Below, in pieces: positions 57,104 to 64,000 of a stretch of 64,000 bases of DNA. Under the pieces are notes generated by a model, which saw nothing but the letters and a program-made list of their open reading frames with translations, was not told the DNA's origin and made no database searches. The DNA comes from Oxalobacter aliiformigenes (GTDB lineage Bacteria; Pseudomonadota; Gammaproteobacteria; Burkholderiales; Burkholderiaceae_D): contig NZ_CP098252.1 in assembly GCF_027116575.1 (NCBI RefSeq), positions 124,001 to 188,000 on the forward strand, in the 5' to 3' direction. A program made the position numbers and the translations under genes. Positions within the stretch are counted from its first letter, which is position 1; each line of letters begins with the position of its first letter.

Positions 57104-57148
57104 ATAAACGTCGATCTGTTATAAATTGTCGGTTTTGAAGTTTATTTA
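57101..57148 (+). repeat. Inverted repeat between secF and icd
   Basis: TAAATAAAC (57101-57109) is complementary to GTTTATTTA (57140-57148) with a 30-base spacer. The left arm contains the secF stop codon and the right arm ends just before the CGGAG ribosome-binding site of icd. It may be a weak leader hairpin; no T run follows. Confidence 0.4.
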
Positions 57149-57162
57149 TCCGGAGAAATCTG

Positions 57163-58416
57163 ATGTACCAACACATTCAAGTCCCCCTGTCCGGTGAAAA
57201 AATCACGGTAAATCCGGATTTTTCGCTGAACGTCTCTGACCATCCCATCATCCCGTTTATTGAAGGTGACGGCATCGGTATCGATGTCACTCCTGTCATG
57301 CGCAAGGTAATTGATGCCGCCGTTGAAAAAGCTTATGCCGGGAAGCGGAAAATTGAATGGATGGAAGTTTATGCCGGAGAGAAATCACTCAAAGTCTACG
57401 GTGAAAACGTCTGGCTTCCGGAAGAAACACTGGATGCATTGAAAGAATTCGTCATTTCGATCAAAGGTCCCTTGACCACCCCGATCGGTGGAGGTATCCG
57501 TTCCCTTAATGTTGCCATGAGACAACGTCTCGACCTGTACGTCTGCCTGCGCCCTGTACGTTATTTCCAGGGCGTTCCTTCTCCCCTGCGTGAACCGGAA
57601 AAAACCGATATGGTCATCTTCCGTGAAAATACCGAGGATATTTACGCCGGTATCGAATGGGCGGAAGGTTCCCCGGAAGCCAAAAAAGTGATCGATTTTC
57701 TGGTCAAGGAAATGGGAGTCAGCCAGATCCGGTTTCCGCAAACATCCGGTATCGGTATCAAACCTGTTTCCAAAGAAGGGACGGAACGGCTGGTCCGCAA
57801 GGCTATCCAGTACGCCATCGACAACGACCGGCCATCTGTCACACTGATTCATAAAGGCAATATCATGAAGTTCACGGAAGGAAGCTTCCGCGACTGGGGA
57901 TATGCCTTGGCAAAAAGAGAATTCGGCGCAGAAACAATCGGTAAAGGACCATGGTGCAAATTCAGAAATCCCAAAACCGGAAAGGAAATCCTTGTCAAGG
58001 ATGTACTGGCTGACGCTTTTCTTCAGGAAATCCTGTTACGTCCAGCAGAATTCAGCGTTCTGGCAACACTGAACCTGAACGGCGACTATATATCCGATGC
58101 CCTGGCCGCCCAGGTTGGTGGGATCGGTATCGCTCCTGGAGCGAATATTTCGGACTCCGTTGCCATTTTTGAAGCAACGCACGGTACAGCTCCGTCACTT
58201 GCCGGACAAAATAATGTCAATCCGGGCTCACTGATCCTTTCCGCTGAAATGATGTTGCGACATATCGGCTGGACAGAAGCAGCGGACAGGGTAATTGCAT
58301 CCATGCAGAAAGCCATCTCATCCAGACAGGTCACCAGCGATTTCGCCCGTCTGATGAATGATGCGACGGAAGTATCGACATCCCAATTCGGTGATATCAT
58401 GATTTCTTTCATGTAG
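57163..58416 (+). CDS. icd: Isocitrate dehydrogenase (homodimeric, Icd type)
   Basis: Oxidatively decarboxylates isocitrate to 2-oxoglutarate, 417 residues, E. coli Icd-like throughout with a +1 offset. The substrate and phosphorylation Ser is Ser114 in [14 protein letters not shown]. The catalytic Tyr is in [14 protein letters not shown] and the Lys in HKGNIMKF. In the cofactor loop three NADP determinants of the E. coli enzyme differ: Lys344 to Ser345, Tyr345 to Leu346 and Tyr391 to Ser392, while the equivalents of Val351 (Val352) and Arg395 (Arg396) remain. NADP use is therefore not assured. It is a single gene with a good ribosome-binding site, followed by a hairpin. Confidence 0.94.
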   Translation: MYQHIQVPLSGEKITVNPDFSLNVSDHPIIPFIEGDGIGIDVTPVMRKVIDAAVEKAYAGKRKIEWMEVYAGEKSLKVYGENVWLPEETLDALKEFVISIKGPLTTPIGGGIRSLNVAMRQRLDLYVCLRPVRYFQGVPSPLREPEKTDMVIFRENTEDIYAGIEWAEGSPEAKKVIDFLVKEMGVSQIRFPQTSGIGIKPVSKEGTERLVRKAIQYAIDNDRPSVTLIHKGNIMKFTEGSFRDWGYALAKREFGAETIGKGPWCKFRNPKTGKEILVKDVLADAFLQEILLRPAEFSVLATLNLNGDYISDALAAQVGGIGIAPGANISDSVAIFEATHGTAPSLAGQNNVNPGSLILSAEMMLRHIGWTEAADRVIASMQKAISSRQVTSDFARLMNDATEVSTSQFGDIMISFM

Positions 58417-58423
58417 GAATCAG

Positions 58424-58449
58424 CCGGACGATTTCTTCAGATCGTCCGG
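58424..58449 (+). terminator. Hairpin after icd
   Basis: CCGGACGAT (58424-58432) pairs with ATCGTCCGG (58441-58449) around an eight-base loop. It begins seven bases after the icd stop. No T run follows, so it may be a Rho-linked or stabilising 3' end. Confidence 0.6.
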
Positions 58450-58683
58450 TAATCTGTTCGCTGACCCGTATTTTTTAGGATTCAAAGAGCTTGTCAGGAT
58501 AAAAAGGCGAAAACTCTTTTATTGCCGATACAAATTTTTCACCAGTTCGGTTATGATGATCTATCTTGACTGACTGTCGATAACAACAATCAGCCGGCCA
58601 GAAGCCGGAAATGCTGTTTCCAGTCTATAAAATACTATTCTCAAGATACCCGATAGGGCTTGAATGTTTACTAAGGAGAGAAG

Positions 58684-59457
58684 ATGAAAACTTGGGTACG
58701 CTTTCAACAAGGCGATGCAGTGAAATTCGGTACTCTTGAAGGAGATACGATTTCTGTATATAACGGCAACATGTTTGACAATCCACAACCGGCTGGCGAA
58801 TCTGTCAAACTGGCTGATGTCAAACTCCTAACACCTTGTTCTCCCAGCAAGATGATTCTGTTGTGGAACAACTTTTTTGCCCTCTCGAACAAACTTGGAG
58901 TCGCCATTCCTGAAGAACCGCTTTATCTTCTCAAACCGAGCACTTCCTACATTGCCAATGGTGATATCGTCAAAAAACCGAATTCCTATGACGGCAAGGT
59001 AGTTTACGAAGGTGAACTGGGTATTGTTATCGGCAAACGCTGTAAGGAAGTTTCCGAAGCCGAAGCTCCTGACTATATTTTCGGATATACATGCTCCAAT
59101 GACGTTACAGCAGGGCAACTGATCCAGAAGGATCCGACTTTCGCCCAGTGGACACGTGCCAAGGGCTTCGATACATTCGGCTCTTTCGGCCCGGGTATCG
59201 TTTCCGGAATCGATGACCCGAACAAACTTGTCATCAAGACTATCCTGAATGGTCAGGAACGCCAGAATTACCCGGTCAGCGACATGATTTTCCCCCCATT
59301 CAAGCTGGTCAGCATGATCTCACACGACATGACTCTCGAACCGGGCGATATCATTTCCTGTGGTACTTCGGTCGGCGTCGGTTCCATGAAGCCCGGCAGC
59401 ACAGTCGAAGTGGTCATCGATGGCGTCGGCCATCTCATCAACAAATACGAAGCCTGA
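58684..59457 (+). CDS. Fumarylacetoacetate hydrolase (FAH) family protein
   Basis: Metal-dependent hydrolase or isomerase of the FAH/HpcE superfamily, 257 residues. The metal ligands are expected to be the two Glu in VVYEGELGIVIGKRC and the Asp in TCSNDVTAGQLIQKD. The later segments WTRAKGFDTFGSFGPGIV and LEPGDIISCGTSVGVGSMKP are typical. Members act on ring-cleavage products, acylpyruvates or oxaloacetate; the substrate here is open. An AAGGAGAG ribosome-binding site precedes it, a strong terminator follows, and it stands alone. Confidence 0.87.
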   Translation: MKTWVRFQQGDAVKFGTLEGDTISVYNGNMFDNPQPAGESVKLADVKLLTPCSPSKMILLWNNFFALSNKLGVAIPEEPLYLLKPSTSYIANGDIVKKPNSYDGKVVYEGELGIVIGKRCKEVSEAEAPDYIFGYTCSNDVTAGQLIQKDPTFAQWTRAKGFDTFGSFGPGIVSGIDDPNKLVIKTILNGQERQNYPVSDMIFPPFKLVSMISHDMTLEPGDIISCGTSVGVGSMKPGSTVEVVIDGVGHLINKYEA

Positions 59458-59474
59458 ATTTTCCAGTCCTGACA

Positions 59475-59502
59475 GCAAGTGGTGGTCGCACCACTTGCTT
59501 TT
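59475..59502 (+). terminator. Intrinsic terminator after the FAH-family gene
   Basis: GCAAGTGGTG (59475-59484) and CACCACTTGC (59489-59498) form ten pairs with a GTCG tetraloop, followed by T4. Confidence 0.9.
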
Positions 59503-59682
59503 CCATACCGACGATCAATTTCATTTTTCCGGATTCTGTTTTTAATTCTCTCTTTTTTGACCAGAATCATCGGTGACAAACTGTTACACATTCGTTTGTT
59601 CAAAACCTGACACAAAAAGGCGGGACATCATATACTAATTCCAGATACGGACGATCAATTCAATATCGCGAAAGGAAATAGT

Positions 59683-60204
59683 ATGAAGAAACTGAACAAA
59701 TATCTGGTGGCAAGCATTGCTGCCCTGGGATTTGGCGCAAGCTGTTTCTCGGCCAATGCATTTGCCCAGTCTGCTGACGAAACTTACGGTGGTTGCCCGA
59801 TGTACATGGGAGGTGGTCCGGGAAACTGTTATGTCGGTCATGACGGCCCTTACCGCGGTCATCATGAACACTGGAGAGAATACCATCATCAGCGTCAGCT
59901 TGCTTTGCACGACAAACTCAAGCTGAATGCTGAACAGGAAAAAGCCTGGACAGCTTATCTCGCCATTGTCGATAAAAATATAAATTCATGGAAACCCTTG
60001 TACCGTGCCGATCTCGAAAAAATGACTGCACCGGAAAGAATGCAAACGATGATTGACCGGATGAAAACACATGAAAAAGAACTGACGGAACAATTGGCAG
60101 CCCTGAAAGTTTTTTATGCCAAACTGACTCCGGAACAACAGAGAATCTTCGACAACGAGTCCATGTACTATCCACGATATCGCCGTGGTGGCCCGATGAG
60201 ATAA
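59683..60204 (+). CDS. Spy/CpxP-like periplasmic protein
   Basis: Periplasmic helical protein of 173 residues. The signal peptide is clear (hydrophobic VASIAALGFGASCF, likely cleavage after AFA). The mature protein has a His-rich stretch (GHHEHWREYHHQRQ), a helical core with LKLNAEQEKAWTAYLAIVD, and an LTPEQQRIFD motif of the LTxxQ type. The family includes chaperones and metal or stress sensors; the His cluster suggests metal binding. It is a single gene with its own terminator. Confidence 0.75.
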   Translation: MKKLNKYLVASIAALGFGASCFSANAFAQSADETYGGCPMYMGGGPGNCYVGHDGPYRGHHEHWREYHHQRQLALHDKLKLNAEQEKAWTAYLAIVDKNINSWKPLYRADLEKMTAPERMQTMIDRMKTHEKELTEQLAALKVFYAKLTPEQQRIFDNESMYYPRYRRGGPMR

Positions 60205-60236
60205 ACCCTTGTCCGCTCCATGACTCTCCTGTTTTG

Positions 60237-60262
60237 ACGCCTGATGCCTATCAGGCGTTTTT
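60237..60262 (+). terminator. Intrinsic terminator after the Spy-like gene
   Basis: ACGCCTGAT (60237-60245) pairs with ATCAGGCGT (60250-60258) around a GCCT loop and is followed by T5. Confidence 0.9.
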
Positions 60263-60395
60263 CATTTGTATTCCCTTGCTTCCATGAAAACACCCCTGCG
60301 TATCTTCCACGAAATCCGGGCGAAACAGTATAATTTCCCTTTACAGTCCAATTGGACTTAACCGGCAATTACTCAAATACAGTTTTTCTATTTTC

Positions 60396-62111
60396 ATGCT
60401 CGCTCAACAAAAACAACAGATTACCCGTTTATTCCAGAATGCCGTCGATTCCCTGACCGAAGGACAGAATCTTCCGAAAAATCCGGTCATCTCGCTTGAA
60501 AGACCACGGGACGCTTCCCATGGCGATATTGCCTGCAATATCGCCATGCAACTGGCAAAACCACTGAAAAGAAATCCGCGTGAAATCGCGCAAACCATCC
60601 TTGACTCCGTTCTGACCGCTCCTGCACATAAAGACCTGATTGAATCAGGCGAAATCGCCGGTCCCGGTTTTATCAATTTGCGCTTGACCGCTGCCGCCAA
60701 ACAACGTGTCGTCAAGACAGTCATGGAGCAAAAGGAAAAATACGGTTACGGCAACCGTGGAGCCGGGAAAAAAGTCATGGTCGAATTTGTCTCTGCCAAT
60801 CCGACCGGGCCGCTTCATGTCGGTCATGGACGACAGGGCGCATTGGGAGATTCCATATCGGCCCTGTTTGAAACACAGGGTTATGCGGTGACCCGTGAAT
60901 TTTATTACAACGATGCTGGCGTACAGATCGAGAATCTGACCCTGTCCGTTCAGGCACGTGCAAAAGGTCTGAAACCGGGAGATGCCGATTGGCCGGAGAG
61001 TGCCTATAACGGTGATTATATCGCGGATATCGCCAGTGACTTTATGGCGAAAAAAACTGTCGCGGCAAAGAACTGTCCGTCCGTTACGGGTACGGGAAAT
61101 GTGGATGATCTCAAATCGATCCGTGAATTTTCTGTAGCCTATCTCCGAAATGAACAGGATAACGATCTGAACGCATTCGGCATACATTTCGACAATTTCT
61201 TTCTAGAATCTTCCCTGTATCGGGACGGTAAAGTCCAGGAAACCGTAGACATCCTGACCCGCGAAGGAAAGACATTCGAAAAAGAAGGCGCCTTGTGGCT
61301 CAGGACGACAGAATACGGCGATGACAAAGATCGTGTCATGAAAAAAACCGACGGGACCTACACCTATTTCGTGCCGGATGTCGCCTATCACATCAATAAA
61401 TGGAAACGGGGTTTCGACAAAGTCATTAACGTGCAAGGTAGTGACCACCATGGTACCGTAGCACGTGTCCGCGCCGGATTGCAGGCTGTCAACCAGGGAA
61501 TCCCCACCGGTTTTCCCGATTATGTTTTGCACAAAATGGTAACCGTCCTGAAAGATGGCACCGAAGTCAAAATATCCAAGCGTGCCGGTTCTTATGTTAC
61601 GGTCCGTGATCTTATCGAATGGTCTGGTGCCGGCGATATCGTCAGGGGAAGAGATGCTGTCCGTTTTTTCCTCATCTCCAGAAAAGCCGATACGGAATTT
61701 GTTTTCGATGTTGATCTCGCTCTTTCCCAATCTGACGAAAACCCTGTTTATTATGTGCAATACGCGCATGCCCGTATCTGTTCTGTTTTCGCGCAATGGG
61801 GAGGGGATGAAGCCATTCTGGAAAACGTCGATCTCTCACCGCTTGTTTCTTCACATGAAAACGCTCTGCTGACCAAACTGGCCGATTACCCCGATATATT
61901 GGTACGCGCACTGGATGAACTGAGTCCTCATCTGATCGCCTTTTATTTGCGTGAATTGGCCGGCGAACTTCACGGTTATTACAACGCCGAACGATTCCTT
62001 GTCGACGATGAAAAGACAAAACTGGCGCGACTGTCTCTGCTGAAAGCGACCAGACAGGTACTCCGTAACGGACTGGTACTTTTAGGTGTTTCGGCCCCCG
62101 TCAAAATGTGA
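60396..62111 (+). CDS. argS: ArgS, arginyl-tRNA synthetase
   Basis: Class I aminoacyl-tRNA synthetase, 571 residues. The N-terminal Add1 domain is followed by [20 protein letters not shown] with the HIGH-type HVGH at residues 141-144. The KMSKS-type loop is [13 protein letters not shown] (Lys392-Ile-Ser-Lys395). The C-terminal anticodon-binding domain includes [14 protein letters not shown] and ends near [12 protein letters not shown]. It heads an argS-SPOR-dsbA cluster. Confidence 0.97.
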   Translation: MLAQQKQQITRLFQNAVDSLTEGQNLPKNPVISLERPRDASHGDIACNIAMQLAKPLKRNPREIAQTILDSVLTAPAHKDLIESGEIAGPGFINLRLTAAAKQRVVKTVMEQKEKYGYGNRGAGKKVMVEFVSANPTGPLHVGHGRQGALGDSISALFETQGYAVTREFYYNDAGVQIENLTLSVQARAKGLKPGDADWPESAYNGDYIADIASDFMAKKTVAAKNCPSVTGTGNVDDLKSIREFSVAYLRNEQDNDLNAFGIHFDNFFLESSLYRDGKVQETVDILTREGKTFEKEGALWLRTTEYGDDKDRVMKKTDGTYTYFVPDVAYHINKWKRGFDKVINVQGSDHHGTVARVRAGLQAVNQGIPTGFPDYVLHKMVTVLKDGTEVKISKRAGSYVTVRDLIEWSGAGDIVRGRDAVRFFLISRKADTEFVFDVDLALSQSDENPVYYVQYAHARICSVFAQWGGDEAILENVDLSPLVSSHENALLTKLADYPDILVRALDELSPHLIAFYLRELAGELHGYYNAERFLVDDEKTKLARLSLLKATRQVLRNGLVLLGVSAPVKM

Positions 62112-62118
62112 GCTTGAT

Positions 62119-62667
62119 ATGGCAACTTCGAAAAAACAAAAAAGTGGTATTGTTTTCGGTTTCATCATCGGATTGATAACGGGTCTGGTTATCGCCGTCA
62201 TCGTCGCATTCATGGTGACCAAAACCCCGATACCATTTGCCGGACGAAAAGACAGACCCGATAACACTCCGGTTCCGGCTGTAGCCAGTGCATCTGCCAG
62301 CGATCCCAACCAGTCATTGTACGGAAAGGAAACTCCCAGACCGACATTACCTGTTACGGCGGACAATCCGGCCAATACACCGGCACAGCAGACGGTTGCC
62401 GCAGCATCGCCACAAATGTCTCCGGAAGAAAAAACGGCTTATTATCTTCAGGCCGGTGCTTTCCGGAACAAAAACGAAGCTGAAAACATGCGCGGCAATC
62501 TTGCCCTTTTGGGTTTTGAATCCCATATTTCTGAAGCATCATCAAATTCCGGAGTTATTTATCGTGTACGCTTGGGTCCATACAAAGGAAATGCAGCAAA
62601 TAACGTCCAGAACAAACTGAAACAAAACGGTATCAATACAACGGTAACCCGTGCGGTTAAGCAATAA
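62119..62667 (+). CDS. SPOR-domain membrane protein, FtsN-like
   Basis: Bitopic membrane protein of 182 residues from the ATG at 62119. A short basic cytoplasmic tail (MATSKKQKSG) is followed by one membrane helix (about 11-33), a Pro/Ala/Thr-rich periplasmic linker, and a C-terminal SPOR domain (about 107-180: YYLQAGAFRNKNEAENMRGN to YRVRLGPYKGNAANN). SPOR domains bind denuded septal peptidoglycan, so a cell-division role is likely. It begins seven bases after argS, an order common in betaproteobacteria. Confidence 0.88.
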   Translation: MATSKKQKSGIVFGFIIGLITGLVIAVIVAFMVTKTPIPFAGRKDRPDNTPVPAVASASASDPNQSLYGKETPRPTLPVTADNPANTPAQQTVAAASPQMSPEEKTAYYLQAGAFRNKNEAENMRGNLALLGFESHISEASSNSGVIYRVRLGPYKGNAANNVQNKLKQNGINTTVTRAVKQ

Positions 62668-62668
62668 C

Positions 62669-63379
62669 ATGATCAAACTTTTTTCACGCTGGATAGCAGT
62701 TCTGTTGGTCAGTATCATGGCCATCTCCGCTATGGCCTCACCTTCCAATCCCCAAAAGAACGTTGATTACCAGATTCTGAAAGTTCCCCAACCGGCCGAT
62801 ACGGGCGACAAGATAGAAGTGATAGAGTTTTTCGGTTATTTCTGCCCCCATTGCTATGCTTTCGACACAGCACTGACCAACTGGGCAAGGAAACACAAAA
62901 AAGATGTTGTCTTCAAAAGGGTTACCGTCAAGTTCAGCGAATCAATGGCCCTTCATCAGAAAATGTTCTATACACTTTCGGCAATGGATGTCCTGACAAA
63001 TGAATTTCACCATAAAATTTTCGATGCCATCCAAATCCAGAGAATCCCATTAAGAACAGACGAACAGATATTCGGGTTCATCGAAAATAACGGAATTGAC
63101 CGTAAAAAATTCACGGAAATGTACAATTCTTTCTATGTTCAGATGCTGTGCAACAAAGCGGTGGAAATGCAATCCACCTATGAGATCGAAGGTGTTCCCA
63201 TGATTGTTATCGATGGCAAATATCTGACATCTCCGGCCATTGTCAGCTCGGGAAACAATATGGATTTGTCTGAAGGGGAAATGCATGTACAAACACTGAA
63301 AGTGATGGATACACTCGTTCAACAATCTCTGAAGGAAAAATCGAGGATTCCGAAAACAAAAACCTCAAAAACAAAATAA
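62669..63379 (+). CDS. dsbA: DsbA-family thiol:disulfide interchange protein
   Basis: Periplasmic disulfide oxidase, 236 residues from the ATG at 62669, one base after the SPOR gene stop. The signal peptide (MIKLFSRWIAVLLVSIMAIS) is followed by the thioredoxin fold with active site Cys59-Pro-His-Cys62 in FFGYFCPHCYAFD and the cis-Pro loop YEIEGVPMIVIDGKY. The Lys-rich tail after residue 220 is unusual but probably disordered. It would be reoxidised by DsbB, not seen here. Confidence 0.93.
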   Translation: MIKLFSRWIAVLLVSIMAISAMASPSNPQKNVDYQILKVPQPADTGDKIEVIEFFGYFCPHCYAFDTALTNWARKHKKDVVFKRVTVKFSESMALHQKMFYTLSAMDVLTNEFHHKIFDAIQIQRIPLRTDEQIFGFIENNGIDRKKFTEMYNSFYVQMLCNKAVEMQSTYEIEGVPMIVIDGKYLTSPAIVSSGNNMDLSEGEMHVQTLKVMDTLVQQSLKEKSRIPKTKTSKTK

Positions 63380-63580
63380 TACAGGTGGACCGGCTGATTC
63401 CTCTCATATACATTTTATTGTACTCAACCCAACGATCCTGATTGTCTGGCTGAAATATCACTGGATCAATTCGATAATAACCGGCCTGAACAATCGGGAA
63501 GTTTTGTCTTGTTTTTTCAATCAATAAACGATTACACTTGTTTTTTTGAACGTCAAACTACTTTTTAACGGGATAAATCG

Positions 63581-64000
63581 ATGGAAAATATACAAAAAAA
63601 TCTTTCAAAATCACTTTTCCATACGCAAATATTAGAATCCGAATTAAAGCAACTGGATCTGAGTGCCCAGAAAACGGTATTGCAAACATGGGTCAGCAGC
63701 CTTGACGAACTCAACAAAAAAGACAAGGCATCCCGGGTCTCCGCCTTTTCTGCCGGGATACTGGAAAAACTGCTCGGTTACAATGCATCCGGAAACACCA
63801 TTACCATTCAGCCTGATTCTAGTCCTGATCATTTTTTCGATCTGCTTTTGGGCCAGTTCCAGCCTGCCAATCAGAAAGCGGCAGCAGCCCTGAAACTGGA
63901 ACCGGAATCCAGCATATCCCCGGAAACAGAAAAGACTTTTGAGGACGAAGCGTGGAAATTTGCTGAATTTCAGGGCGACGGATTCTATCTGTTAACCAAT
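63581..64000 (+). CDS. Unidentified ORF running off the right edge (5' part only)
   Basis: The frame is open from the ATG at 63581 to the window end, 140 codons, starting MENIQKNLSKSLFHTQILES. A GGGAT about eight bases upstream may serve for ribosome binding. The visible part is mainly helical and soluble. The stretch TWVSSLDELNKKDKASRVSA, ending a little later in ILEKLLGY, recalls the N-terminal region of large type IIG/Eco57I-like restriction-methyltransferases, where a W...L...K...F...LGY pattern is common. This is recalled from memory and weak. No catalytic motif is in the visible part, so the function is open. Confidence 0.6.
   Translation, partial: MENIQKNLSKSLFHTQILESELKQLDLSAQKTVLQTWVSSLDELNKKDKASRVSAFSAGILEKLLGYNASGNTITIQPDSSPDHFFDLLLGQFQPANQKAAAALKLEPESSISPETEKTFEDEAWKFAEFQGDGFYLLTN

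Overview
The window looks like chromosome of a Gram-negative betaproteobacterium of the order Burkholderiales, most likely close to Oxalobacter (inference). The grounds are the mlaFEDACB - ABC exporter - murA - hisGDCBHAFIE - HIT order, short-form HisG, one-PDZ DegS/DegQ-type protease - Nif3 - sspA - sspB, and moderate GC content. From family knowledge, aerobic relatives carry tatABC between the HIT gene and the protease, and petABC (cytochrome bc1) between Nif3 and sspA. Both blocks are absent here, which fits an anaerobic lineage that has shed aerobic respiration. No insertion sequence, prophage or CRISPR array was seen.

Layout. 1-3.9 kb: outer-membrane lipid asymmetry system mlaF(partial)EDACB. 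4.0-5.7 kb: two-gene ABC exporter. 5.7-13.7 kb: murA and a complete, tightly packed histidine operon with many ATGA start/stop overlaps. 13.8-17.4 kb: hinT, periplasmic serine protease (minus), Nif3, sspA, sspB. 17.4-19.5 kb: tRNA-Thr, an intergenic region with a perfect 18-bp inverted repeat, and an acetate/succinate CoA-transferase. 19.97-28.0 kb: the complete kdpFABCDE potassium uptake locus. 28.0-32.8 kb: NSS-family transporter divergent from a diaminopimelate dehydrogenase, a small acidic ORF, an AI-2E/PerM-family membrane protein, ubiX. 32.8-39.4 kb: tex, a SWIM-SNF2 helicase, dps. 39.8-42.2 kb: a ketopantoate-reductase-like gene and an alanine-glyoxylate-type aminotransferase, both with strongly biased codon use and separated by three hairpins. 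42.4-49.8 kb: yggT-yggU, ampD, GNAT, a zinc-ribbon membrane protein, yggS, yqjDEK, ubiA, recG. 49.9-57.1 kb: malQ, queA, a frameshifted tgt, yajC-secD-secF. 57.2-63.4 kb: isocitrate dehydrogenase, a FAH-family hydrolase, a Spy/CpxP-like protein, argS-SPOR-dsbA. The last 420 bases hold the 5' part of an unidentified ORF running off the edge.

Most genes are housekeeping: envelope maintenance (Mla, MurA, AmpD, Sec, DsbA, SPOR), amino-acid biosynthesis (His, DAP), potassium homeostasis (Kdp) and tRNA modification (QueA, Tgt). No clearly new multi-gene system stands out. The points most worth a second look are the tgt frameshift, the unusual cofactor-loop residues in isocitrate dehydrogenase, the high-expression reductase/aminotransferase pair with repeated upstream motifs and hairpins, the missing tat and pet blocks, the type-II-like diaminopimelate dehydrogenase, the SWIM-SNF2 helicase and the ORF at the right edge.
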